Positions 26,059 through 37,801 of a stretch of 64,000 bases of DNA are shown here, in pieces. The translations under genes and the position numbers were made by a program. The stretch comes from Sphingomonas sp. H160509 (GTDB lineage Bacteria; Pseudomonadota; Alphaproteobacteria; Sphingomonadales; Sphingomonadaceae), in assembly GCF_024124765.2 (NCBI RefSeq), contig NZ_JAMXSR020000002.1:3120001-3184000 (forward strand), written 5' to 3'. Within the stretch, counting starts at the first letter, position 1. The number at the start of each line of letters is the position of its first letter. Under the pieces are notes generated by a model. That model searched no databases, had not been told where the DNA came from, and worked only from the letters and a program-made list of their open reading frames with translations.

Positions 26059-27168
26059 ATGAGCGCGATGGCCGATTTCCAGCAGGACGGTGCCGATACC
26101 GGCACGCTTCGCTTTACCGGCGATCTGTCGCTCGCGAAGATCGGCAATCTGCCCGATCGGCTCGAGGCGATCGACGCGGCTTCGGTGAAGCATGTCGACC
26201 TCAGCGGCGTCGACCGGATCGACACGATCGGCGCGTGGGTCGTCCACCGGTTCGCGGCGCGCAACGATGCGACGATCGATGGGCTCGACGAGAACGACCA
26301 GGCGTTGTTCGACCAGGTCGTCGCCTCCGACCAGCCGGTTGCCGCCAGGCCGGTGAAGGTCGGCGCGCTCTCCCGCGTGGTCGGCGAGATCGGCGACGCG
26401 GTCGTGCTGTCGGGCAAGACGATGCTCGGCCTGCTCGGGTTTCTCGGCGCGACGACGATCGCGTTCGGCAGCGTCATCCGCCACCCGCGCCGTTTCCGGT
26501 TCAACGCCGTGGTCCAGCGGTTCGAGGTCGTCGGCGTCGCCGCGCTCGGCATCGTCGGGCTGATGAGCTTCCTGATCGGCATGGTCATCGCGCAACAGGG
26601 CGCGGTCCAGCTGCGGCAGTTCGGCGCGGAAGTGTTCACGATCAACCTCGTCGGCCGCCTCACGATCCGCGAACTCGGCCTGTTGATGACTGCGATCATG
26701 GTCGCGGGGCGCTCGGGCTCGGCGTTCGCGGCGCAGTTGGGCACGATGAAGCTCACCGAAGAGATCGACGCGATGCGGACGATCGGCGTGTCGCCGATGG
26801 AGGCGCTGGTGCTGCCCCGCGTGCTGGCCGCGATCGTGATGATGCCTCTGCTCGGCTTCTATGCGTCGATCATCGCGATCATCGGCGGTGGGCTGCTGTG
26901 CTGGGTGCAACTCGGCATTCCGCCAGTGACGTTCATCGCGCGCATCCGCGAAGTCGTGCCGATCACCGATCTGTATATCTCGCTGATCAAGGCGCCGGTG
27001 TTCGGCGCGATCATCGCGATCGCGGGCTGTTTCCAGGGCATGCAGGTCGAATCGGACGCCGAGCAGGTCGGGCTGCGCACCACCTCGGCGGTGGTCCAGG
27101 GCATCTTCCTGGTGATCGTGCTCGACGCGTTCTTCGCGGTGTTCTTCACCTGGTTGGGTTGGGACTGA
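26059..27168 (+). CDS. mlaE: STAS-MlaE type ABC lipid transport permease
   Basis: Inner-membrane permease of the MlaFEDB-like phospholipid transporter. An N-terminal STAS-like domain (about 1-95, VKHVDLSGVDRIDTIGAWVV) precedes the MlaE domain with GLMSFLIGMVIAQQGAVQLR, VGRLTIRELGLLMTAIMVAG RSGSAFAAQLG (from about residue 200) and EIDAMRTIGVSPMEALVLPR. The STAS part likely replaces a separate MlaB protein. It is 369 residues; ATG 26059 is preferred to the GTG nine bases upstream. Its stop overlaps the next start by one base (TGATG). Confidence 0.9.
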   Translation: MSAMADFQQDGADTGTLRFTGDLSLAKIGNLPDRLEAIDAASVKHVDLSGVDRIDTIGAWVVHRFAARNDATIDGLDENDQALFDQVVASDQPVAARPVKVGALSRVVGEIGDAVVLSGKTMLGLLGFLGATTIAFGSVIRHPRRFRFNAVVQRFEVVGVAALGIVGLMSFLIGMVIAQQGAVQLRQFGAEVFTINLVGRLTIRELGLLMTAIMVAGRSGSAFAAQLGTMKLTEEIDAMRTIGVSPMEALVLPRVLAAIVMMPLLGFYASIIAIIGGGLLCWVQLGIPPVTFIARIREVVPITDLYISLIKAPVFGAIIAIAGCFQGMQVESDAEQVGLRTTSAVVQGIFLVIVLDAFFAVFFTWLGWD

Positions 27169-28076
27169 TGCCCCGCAAGACGGACAACAAGACAGACGAT
27201 TTCATCATCTCCGTGAAGGGGCTGAAGAACGCGTTCGGCGATTCGGTGGTGCACGAGGGGCTGGACCTCGACGTGCGACGCGGCGAGATCCTTGGCGTGG
27301 TCGGCGGGTCGGGTACCGGCAAGTCGGTGCTGATGCGCTCGATCATCGGCCTGCAGACGCCGGTCGCGGGCGAGATCACGGTGTTCGGCGAGCCCAATAT
27401 CGGCCGCGAGGAAACCGAGGCGACCGAGATCCGCAAGCGCTGGGGCGTGCTGTTCCAGGGTGGCGCGTTGTTCTCGACGCTGACCGTGGCCGAGAACGTC
27501 GAAGTGCCGTTGCGCGAATTCTATCCGGACCTGTCGCCGGCGCTGCTCGCGGAGATCGCGTCGTACAAGGTGGTGATGACGGGCCTGCCCGCTGACGCCG
27601 CGAACAAGTTTCCCGCCGAGCTGTCGGGTGGCATGAAGAAGCGTGCGGGTCTTGCCCGTGCGCTGGCGCTCGATCCCGAATTGCTGTTCCTCGACGAGCC
27701 GACCGCGGGGCTCGATCCGATCGGTGCGGCGGCGTTCGACGGGCTGACGCAGTCGTTGCAGAAGACGCTGGGGCTGACGGTGTTCCTGATCACGCACGAT
27801 CTCGATACGCTGTACGCGATCTGCGACCGCGTCGCGGTGCTGGCCGACAAGAAGGTCATCGCGGTCGGGACGATCGACGAGCTGATCGCACTCGATCACC
27901 CGTGGATCGAAGAATATTTCAAGGGGCCACGCGGCCGTGCCGCGGTCGCGACTCAGGAGGCGCACGAGCGCGCCGACGAGCAAGCTGCCCGACACCCTAC
28001 CGAAGTCCAGTCCAAGCAGTCCGCGCCGGACGACGCCGACGCGACATACGCCGAGAAAGAAGCAAGGACGCGCTGA
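27168..28076 (+). CDS. mlaF: ABC transporter ATP-binding protein, MlaF type
   Basis: Cytosolic ATPase of the lipid transporter. Walker A GGSGTGKSV, signature LSGGMKKRAG, Walker B ELLFLDEPTAGLDP and the switch His in LITHDLDTLYAICD are all present. The KKRAGLARALALDPE sequence is characteristic of MlaF. A C-terminal extension of about 55 hydrophilic residues after EEYFKGPRGRA is longer than in the E. coli protein. It is 302 residues, overlapping both neighbours by single bases, so the operon is translationally coupled. Confidence 0.92.
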   Translation: MPRKTDNKTDDFIISVKGLKNAFGDSVVHEGLDLDVRRGEILGVVGGSGTGKSVLMRSIIGLQTPVAGEITVFGEPNIGREETEATEIRKRWGVLFQGGALFSTLTVAENVEVPLREFYPDLSPALLAEIASYKVVMTGLPADAANKFPAELSGGMKKRAGLARALALDPELLFLDEPTAGLDPIGAAAFDGLTQSLQKTLGLTVFLITHDLDTLYAICDRVAVLADKKVIAVGTIDELIALDHPWIEEYFKGPRGRAAVATQEAHERADEQAARHPTEVQSKQSAPDDADATYAEKEARTR

Positions 28077-29041
28077 TGGAAACCCGTTCGAACCACGTCC
28101 TAGTCGGCGCCGTCGTGCTGATCCTGCTGGCCCTGCTGGCGCTGTTCACCGTGTGGATCGCGCGGATCGGCGGCAAGGAAGAGAAGGAATACGACATCTT
28201 CTTCCGCCAGTCGGTCGACGGGCTCGCGCGCGGCTCGGCCGTGGTGTTCTCCGGCGTGCCGTCGGGTCAGGTGAAGACGATCTCGCTGTGGAAGAACGAT
28301 CCGCAGTTCGTCCGCGTCCGGATCAGCGTCAACGACGAGACGCCGGTGCTGCAGGGCACGACCGCGTCGATCTCGGGCGTCGGCTTCACGGGCGTCAGCC
28401 AGATCTCGCTCGATGGCGCACGCAAGGGTGCGCCGGCGATCGGCTGCCCCGACACGAAGACGCCGACCGAATGCCCGTACGGCGTGCCGGTGATCCCGAC
28501 CAAGCTCGGTGGCCTGGGCGCTATCCTGAACTCGGCACCGCAGTTGCTCGAGCGTCTGTCGACGCTGACCGAGCGCCTCACCGGCTTGCTGACCGACCGT
28601 AACCAGGCATCGATCGCGGGTATCCTCGAGAACACCAATCGCCTGACCGATGCACTCGCCGATCGTGGGCCTGAGATCGCCGCGACGCTTGCGCAGACGC
28701 GGGTTGCGATCCAGCAGGCCGGCGATGCCGCGCAGCAGTTCGGCGTGCTCGCCAAGACCACCAACGGCGTGCTGTCCGAGGACGTGAAGCCGGCAATGGC
28801 GAACCTGAACAAGGCGATCACCTCCGCACAGCAGAGCGCTGAAACGCTCAACGCCGCGATCGGCGATGCACGACCAGGCTTGCAGGCCTTCTCCAAGACG
28901 ACGATCCCCGAGGCCAACCGTCTGGTCCGCGACCTCCGCACGACCGCCGCAGCGCTGTCGTCGGTCGCCGAGAAGGTCGACCAGCAGGGAGCAAGTTCGC
29001 TGATCGGGCAGCAGAAGCTCCCGGATTACAAGGGTAAGTGA
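28076..29041 (+). CDS. mlaD: MCE-domain lipid-binding protein, MlaD type
   Basis: Membrane-anchored periplasmic lipid-binding subunit. A single N-terminal helix (VLVGAVVLILLALLALFTVW) is followed by an MCE domain (YDIFFRQSVDGLARGSAVVF SGVPSGQV, from about residue 40; SISGVGFTGVSQISLDGA). A long amphipathic helical tail with regularly spaced leucines and glutamines follows (about 140-310). The short insert with two Cys residues (IGCPDTKTPTECPYGV) may form a disulfide. It is 321 residues. Confidence 0.9.
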   Translation: METRSNHVLVGAVVLILLALLALFTVWIARIGGKEEKEYDIFFRQSVDGLARGSAVVFSGVPSGQVKTISLWKNDPQFVRVRISVNDETPVLQGTTASISGVGFTGVSQISLDGARKGAPAIGCPDTKTPTECPYGVPVIPTKLGGLGAILNSAPQLLERLSTLTERLTGLLTDRNQASIAGILENTNRLTDALADRGPEIAATLAQTRVAIQQAGDAAQQFGVLAKTTNGVLSEDVKPAMANLNKAITSAQQSAETLNAAIGDARPGLQAFSKTTIPEANRLVRDLRTTAAALSSVAEKVDQQGASSLIGQQKLPDYKGK

Positions 29042-29049
29042 GGCACGCC

Positions 29050-29631
29050 ATGAAGACACCGCTCATCCTGATCGCGATGCTGCCACTTGCCGGGTGCATC
29101 AGCTTCGGCGCGAAACCGCCGCCCACATTGCTGACGCTGACGAGCGCATCGTCGGTGCCGGTCGGCCAGAACCAGGATTCGGCGACCGCGAAGTCGATCA
29201 CGATCCAGGTCCCGGTCGTACCGCAGTCGCTGGCGACCGCGCGCGTGCCGGTGCAGGCGACGCCGACTTCGATCGCGTACGTGACCGACGCGCAGTGGGC
29301 CGAGCCCCCGGCGCGGCTGTTCTCGCGGCTGGTGTCGGATACGGTTGCGGCGCGCACCGGGCTGGTCGTGCTGTCGACGGCGCAGTCGGTCGGCGATCCC
29401 GGCGGGTTGCTCGGTGGCGAGCTGCGGTCGTTCGGTCTCGATGCGACGACGCGCGAGGCGGTCGTGACGTTCGATGCGTCGCTTACCCGCGTCGGCAAGA
29501 CGACCGTCGAGAAGCATCGCTTCGAAGCGCGCGTGCCGGTCTCGGCGATCGACGCGCCCTCGGCTGCGGCCGGGATCAACCAGGCGGCGAACCAGGTCGC
29601 GACGCAGGTGGCGGACTGGATCGGTCGGTGA
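29050..29631 (+). CDS. ABC-type transport auxiliary lipoprotein
   Basis: Lipoprotein with lipobox LPLAGC (MKTPLILIAMLPLAGCISFG) and the ABC-transport auxiliary domain seen in Mce/Mla and Pqi-like systems (TIQVPVVPQSLATARVPVQA, WAEPPARLFSRLVSDTVAAR). It probably sits on the periplasmic face of a membrane and helps move lipid from the MlaD-like ring. It is 193 residues. The ATG at 29050 is 8 bp after the mlaD stop, with TGAGG in front; the GTG at 29038 overlaps mlaD and gives a worse signal peptide. Confidence 0.85.
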   Translation: MKTPLILIAMLPLAGCISFGAKPPPTLLTLTSASSVPVGQNQDSATAKSITIQVPVVPQSLATARVPVQATPTSIAYVTDAQWAEPPARLFSRLVSDTVAARTGLVVLSTAQSVGDPGGLLGGELRSFGLDATTREAVVTFDASLTRVGKTTVEKHRFEARVPVSAIDAPSAAAGINQAANQVATQVADWIGR

Positions 29632-29669
29632 ACGCCCCTTCGTTCTGAACGCCCCTTCGTTCTGAACGC
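29629..29669. repeat. 17-bp tandem direct repeat at the end of the Mla operon
   Basis: TGAACGCCCCTTCGTTC occurs twice in a row (29629-29645 and 29646-29662), plus a third partial copy TGAACGC. The first copy includes the stop codon of the lipoprotein gene. The following GAGCGTTGACGCTC (29682-29695) could form a small hairpin, without a T-run. Confidence 0.8.
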
Positions 29670-29713
29670 GGCGTCGACCTGAGCGTTGACGCTCTCTGAC
29701 GAGGAGAGCGACG

Positions 29714-30004
29714 ATGCCACAGGGCGACAAGAGCGCGTACACCGACAAGCAGAAGCGCAAGGCCGCGCATATCGCGGACGGCTATGAAGAGCGCGGCGTT
29801 CCCGAGAAGGAAGCCGAGGCGCGGGCCTGGGCTGCGGTGAACAAGGATTCTGGCGGGGGTAACCTGTCCGGCTCGGGTCGCGGCAAGCCTGATACGCATG
29901 CGTCTTCGCATGAGGGCGGGAAGCAGGCGGCTGGGCGTAGCGCGGCGGCGAAGTCTGCGGCTGCGAAGAAGGGTTGGGAGACCCGGCGGAAGAAGGCGGG
30001 GTAA
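29714..30004 (+). CDS. Small basic protein (plasmid-stabilisation-like annotation family)
   Basis: 96-residue highly charged protein: MPQGDKSAYTDKQKRKAAHI, EERGVPEKEAEARAWAAVNK, a Gly/Ser-rich middle, and a C-terminal Ala/Lys run with KKGWETRRKKAG. Similar proteins in alphaproteobacteria are often labelled plasmid stabilisation protein, without experimental support that I know of. GAGGAGAGCGACG precedes the ATG. It may bind nucleic acid; this is a guess from composition. Confidence 0.7.
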   Translation: MPQGDKSAYTDKQKRKAAHIADGYEERGVPEKEAEARAWAAVNKDSGGGNLSGSGRGKPDTHASSHEGGKQAAGRSAAAKSAAAKKGWETRRKKAG

Positions 30005-30029
30005 AGCCGCAGGACGTCATCGAAGCGGT

Positions 30030-30113
30030 CCGTCATCCTGACGAAAGTCAGGGTACAGAGTTACTTGCGGTGCGCTTCATGGCTCTGGATCCTGACTTTC
30101 GTCAGGATGACGG
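30030..30113. repeat. Dispersed palindrome, type B variant (CCGTCATCCTGACGAAAGTCAGG)
   Basis: Inverted repeat of about 84 bp with arms CCGTCATCCTGACGAAAGTCAGG and CCTGACTTTCGTCAGGATGACGG, almost perfect. Each arm folds into a small hairpin CCTGACGAAAGTCAGG. It lies between the convergent small basic-protein gene and citE-like gene. Confidence 0.85.
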
Positions 30114-30217
30114 ACGGTGTTTCCGACTGTGCTTGTCGAAGTTTCAGTCGGCGAGAGAGGCTTCTGCTTTGGCTAGATGCAGTCGTGCCTCTGCCTTTCT
30201 CTCAAGGGGAGAGGGAT

Positions 30218-31055
30218 TTAGAGGGCTAGCATCGCTTCCGCTTCAGCCAAATGGAGACGCTCGACCATCTGGCCATCCAGGCGGATCGCGCCTTTGTCAG
30301 CATTTTCGGGATCCTGGAACGCTGCCACGACCTGGCGCGCCCATGCCAACTCCTCCTCGCTGGGGCCAAAACCGGCGTTGGCCGCATCGATCTGGGAGGG
30401 GGTGGATCAGCGTCTTGCCGTCGAACCCGAGCGTCGCGCCTTGCGCGCACTCGGCGGCGAAGCGGGGCGGGTCGTCGAGGGCGTTGCAGACGCCGTCGAG
30501 CGCGACGATCCCGGCGGCGCGGGCGGCCATGATCGTTGCGGTGAGCGCAGGGATCAGCGGCATGCGATCGGCGCCGAGGCGGCAGCGCATCTCCTTTGCA
30601 AGGTCGTTGGTGCCGGCGATCAGCGCGGTGAGGCGCGTTTCGGCTGCTGCTGCGGAGAGGGCGGGGAGTTCCAAGATCGCGGCGCATGTCTCGATCATTG
30701 CCCAGATCGGGGGGCCGTCCTCGCCGAGCGATGCGCGGACCGCGAGCAGGTCGGCGACTGATGAGACCTTGGGAACGAGCACCGCTGCTACGCCTATCGC
30801 GCGAATCGCGGCGATGTCGTCGGCATACCAGGGGGTGTCGAGGCCGTTGACCCTGACCACGAGTTCGCGCTCGCCGAAGCCGCCTTCGCGGATCGCCTCG
30901 ACCACGCGGTCACGGGTTGCGGCCTTCTCGTCGGGCGCGACGGCGTCTTCCAGGTCGAGGATGACGACGTCGCACGCGAGCGTCCGCGCCTTGGCGATCG
31001 CGCGGGCGTTCGAGGCGGGCATGTAGAGCGCGCTGCGGCGGCGTCTGGTCGTCAT
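30218..31055 (-). CDS. HpcH/HpaI aldolase family CoA-ester lyase (CitE-like), one frameshift
   Basis: TIM-barrel lyase of the citrate-lyase beta/malyl-CoA lyase family. Motifs: RSALYMPASNARAIAKARTL, VVILDLEDAVAPDEKAATR, LVVRVNGLDTPWYADDI and the Mg-site region ALIAGTNDLAKEM. Removing one base from the G5 run at 30398-30402 restores the family C-terminus KTLIHPSQIDAANAGFGPS and ends EAEAMLAL, for 278 residues. It starts 1 bp after the pgm stop, so it is the last gene of the glycogen operon. It may act on malyl-CoA, citramalyl-CoA or a similar ester; the sequence does not decide. Confidence 0.82.
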
Positions 31056-31056
31056 G

Positions 31057-34140
<3,084 letters not shown>

Positions 34141-34141
34141 C

Positions 34142-34277
34142 AAATCCTCCCCGGCACGGGGAGGGGGACCGTTCGCCACTGGCGAATGGTGGAGGGGCTC
34201 GCCGCCGACGTACCGCTTGTGGAAGCCCCCCTCCACCATGCGATGCATGGTCCCCCTCCCCGTGCCGGGGAGGATTT
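34142..34277. repeat. Type C palindrome supplying the glgA Shine-Dalgarno
   Basis: Third copy of the 3607 family, ends AAATCCTCCCCGG and CCGGGGAGGATTT, with an inner arm GTTCGCCACTGGCGAAT that differs from the other copies. It fills the gap between the glgC stop (34288) and the glgA start (34140). On the minus strand its last bases GGAGGATTTG run directly into the glgA ATG. Confidence 0.85.
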
Positions 34278-34287
34278 GCGTTGGTCA

Positions 34288-35551
34288 TCACGCGATTAGC
34301 CGGTCGATCATGGATTTGGTTACCAGCACCACGCCGTTGTCGGTGCGGCGGAAGCGTTGGGCGTCGGATTCTGCGTCCTCGCCTACGATCAGGCCGTCGG
34401 GGATTTCGACGCCGCGATCGACGACCACCTTCGACAACCGCGCGCCGCGGCCGATCACGCAGTGCGGGAGGATCACCGCTTGATCCAGCATCGAGTAGCT
34501 ATGCGCACGCGTCCCGGTGAAGATCAGGCTGCGGTGGATCGAGGAACCGGAGATGATGCAATCGCCGGACACCAGCGACGACACGGCCTCGCCGCGGCGA
34601 CCGTCGTCGGCGTGGACGAACTTTGCGGGAGGCGTGACCTCCGAATAGGTCCAGAGTGGCCAGCTGCGGTCGTAGAGGTCGAGCTTGGGCACCACGTCGG
34701 TGAGGTCGATGTTCGCCTCCCAATAGGCGTCGACCGTGCCGACATCGCGCCAATAGGCCTCGACCTCGAGCCCCGAGCGGACGCAGCTGTCCGAGAAGCG
34801 ATGCGCGACCGCCTTGCCGTTTTTCACGAGGTACGGGATGATATCTTTGCCGAAGTCGCGCGACGATCCGGGGGTTGCGGCGTCGCGACGAAGCTCCTCG
34901 AACAGCAGCTTGGTCGTGAAGACGTAGATCCCCATCGATGCCAGCGCGATGTCCGGGTTGCCGGGGATCGCGGGCGGATCGGCGGGCTTCTCGACGAACG
35001 CGGTGACGTTGTCGTGCTCATCCACGGCCATCACGCCGAACCCGACCGCCTCCATCCGCGGCACTTCGAGGCAGGCGATGGTGACGTCCGCGCCGGTCTC
35101 GCAATGCTGTTGCAGGATCAGCTCGTAATCCATCTTGTAGATGTGGTCGCCGGCCAGGATGACCATGTATTCGGGCGCGTGGCTCTCGATGATGTCGATG
35201 TTCTGGTAGACCGCGTCGGCGGTGCCCCTCGTACCATTGGAATTCGCTGATGCGCTGCGACGCGGGCAGGATGTCGAAGCTCTCGTTGCGTTCCGAACGC
35301 AGGAAGTTCCAGCCGCTCTGGAGATGGCGGATCAGCGAATGCGCCTTGTACTGCGTCGCGACGCCGATCCGGCGGATGCCCGAGTTGATCGCGTTGGACA
35401 GCGCGAAATCGATGATCCGCGCCTTGCCGCCGAAATACACCGCGGGTTTGGCGCGCGTATCGGTCAGCTCCATCAGGCGACTGCCGCGGCCGCCGGCCAG
35501 CACATACGCCATCGCGTCGCGCGCCAATGGCTGTCCCCGCCGTTCCACCAT
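34288..35551 (-). CDS. glgC: Glucose-1-phosphate adenylyltransferase GlgC, one frameshift
   Basis: Makes ADP-glucose from glucose 1-phosphate and ATP; the regulated step of bacterial glycogen synthesis. The start carries [39 protein letters not shown] (pyrophosphorylase motif from about residue 15), then [20 protein letters not shown] and [20 protein letters not shown]. The C-terminal left-handed helix part reads [20 protein letters not shown]. Removing one base from the C4 run at 35225-35228 gives [18 protein letters not shown] and 420 residues. GGGAGAGACGGAC precedes the ATG. Confidence 0.88.
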
Positions 35552-35638
35552 GTCCGTCTCTCCCTAATATTCAGCAGTATAACGCGCCGTCACCCGCCGG
35601 TTGTTCCGTCGTTGCGCCGGATCGGTCTTCGAACTCGA

Positions 35639-37801
35639 TCAGCCTTCGTATTCGAGCATGATCGTCGCGAGCGGGGGCAGGGTGACCCAGGCCGCGCCGT
35701 CCTTCGCGACGACGCCGCCGAGATTGCCGAGCCCGCTGCCCCAATAGTCGTGCGCGTCGCTGTTGATGATCTCGCACCAGCGGCCGTCGAGCGGCAGCGG
35801 CACGCGGTAGGGCGCGCGGGCGATCGGCGTCATGTTGGCGACGATCGCGATCGGCTTTGCGCCGGGCGCCTTGCGCAACCAGGCGAACACCGAATTGGCG
35901 GCGTCGTCCGCGACCAGCCATTCGAACCCTTCCGCCTCGCAGTCGCGCGCGTGCAACGCCGGCTTCTCGCGGTAGACGGTGTTGAGGTCGCGGACGAGGT
36001 TGCGCATGCCTTCGTGGCTGCGCGCGTTGCGCAGGTCCCAGTCGAGCGCGCGCGCTTCCGACCATTCGCGACGCTGCGCGAACTCCTGGCCCATGAAGAG
36101 CAGCTTCTTGCCGGGGTAGCCCCACATGAACGCGTAATAGGCGCGCAGGTTGGCGAATTGCTGCCAGTCGTCGCCCGGCATCTTGGTCAGCAGCGAGCCC
36201 TTGCCGTGGACGACCTCGTCATGGCTCAAGGGCAGGACGAAATTCTCGCTGAACGCGTAGACGAGCCCGAAATTGATCTCGCCGTGGTGGTGCTTCCGGT
36301 GCAGCGGATCGCGCGCCATGTACTGGAGCGTGTCGTGCATGAAGCCCATGTTCCACTTGAACCCGAACCCGAGCCCACCGCTCTTACCGTCGTCGCTCAC
36401 CGGCGCGGAGACGCCCGGCCAGGAGGTCGACTCCTCGGCGATCGTGAAGACGCCGGGATGCTGGCCGTAGATCTCGCGGTTCATGTCGCGCAAGCAAGCG
36501 ACGGCCTCCCAATTCTCGCGACCGCCCTGCTCGTTGGGGATCCATTCGCCGGCCTTGCGCGAATAATCGCGGTACAGCATCGACGCGACCGCATCCACGC
36601 GTAGGCCGTCGATATGATAGCGCTCGGCCCAGAACAGCGCGTTGTTGACGAGGAACGACGTCACTTCGCGCCGCCCGAAATTGTAGATCGCGGTGTTCCA
36701 GTCGGGGTGGAAGCCGAGCCGCGGATCCTCGTGTTCGTAGAGCGCGGTGCCGTCGAACTTGGCGAGCCCGAACGCGTCGGTCGGGAAATGCGCGGGGACC
36801 CAGTCGAGCAGCACGCCGATCCCGGCGAGATGCGCGCCATCGACGAACCGCGCGAAGCCATCGACGTCGCCGAAGCGCGCGGACGGCGCGTAGAGACCGG
36901 TGGTCTGGTAGCCCCAGCTCGGGTCGTACGGGTGTTCGCTGATCGGCAGGAATTCGATGTGCGTGAAGCCCATCTCGACCACGTACGGGATCAGGCGGTC
37001 GGCGAGTGCGTCCCAGGTGAGGAACCAGCCGTCGGCGTCACGGTCCCACGATCCCGCGTGCACCTCGTAGATGCTGATCGGTACGCGGCGCGGATCGACC
37101 GAGGCCCAATGCTTGCGGTGATCGGTGTCGGCCCAGTCGTGCGCGAGTTTCCGCGTGATCGAGGCGTTGGCGGGGGCGGAGTTCGGCCGCGAAGGCGAAC
37201 GGGTCGGCCTTGAGCGGCTGCAACTGGCCGTCGGGGCCGACGATCTCGAACTTGTAGGCGCGGTATTCGGCGATGTCGGGGATGAAGATCTCCCACACGC
37301 CGACGTCGCCGCGCTTGCGCATCGCGTGGCGGCGGCCGTCCCAGTCGTTGAAGTCGCCGACGACCGAGACGCGCTGCGCATTGGGGGCCCAGAGCGCGAA
37401 GTGGACGCCGTGTGCGCCCTCGTGCTGGATCAGGTGCGCGCCCATCTTGTCGTGGAGGCGGCGGTGCGTGCCCTCCGCCATCAGCAGGTCGTCGATCGGG
37501 CCGAGTACGGGACCGAAGCTATAGGGGTCGGTGACCCACCACGAGGTGTCGCCCGCCTCCGCGTGGTATTTCACCGGCTGTTGCGTGCCGTCGATCGGAC
37601 CCTCGAACAGGCCGCGATCGTCGATGCGGGGAGCGTGCCGAGCGCGGTGCCGTCGAGCGCATGCGCCTCCGCCGTGTCCGCGCCGGGCAGCCAGACACGC
37701 GCGAACACGCCGGTCGGGCCGCTGTGGACGCCGAGCAGCGAGAACGGATCGTCGTGACGCCCTTCAAGGAGGGCAACGATGGCGCCTTCGGGTGGCTTCA
37801 C
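35639..37801 (-). CDS. glgB: 1,4-alpha-glucan branching enzyme GlgB, two frameshifts
   Basis: GH13 enzyme that forms alpha-1,6 branches in glycogen. An N-terminal N1 domain ([20 protein letters not shown]) and CBM48 ([20 protein letters not shown]) precede the catalytic barrel. The nucleophile Asp is in [14 protein letters not shown], the acid/base Glu in [14 protein letters not shown], and [14 protein letters not shown] is the third conserved region. Adding one base to the run at 37628-37631 ([15 protein letters not shown]) and removing one from 37172-37176 ([14 protein letters not shown]) gives 720 residues. The GTG start at 37801 overlaps the glgP stop by 4 bases. Confidence 0.87.

Noticed and set aside
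29714..30004. Toxin-antitoxin or plasmid maintenance module
   Set aside because: Only one small basic protein is present with no partner gene, and the name comes from a loose annotation family.
34142..34277. Possible CRISPR-like array from repeated GC-rich units
   Set aside because: The elements are single inverted repeats at scattered sites, not regularly spaced direct repeats with spacers, and no cas gene is present.
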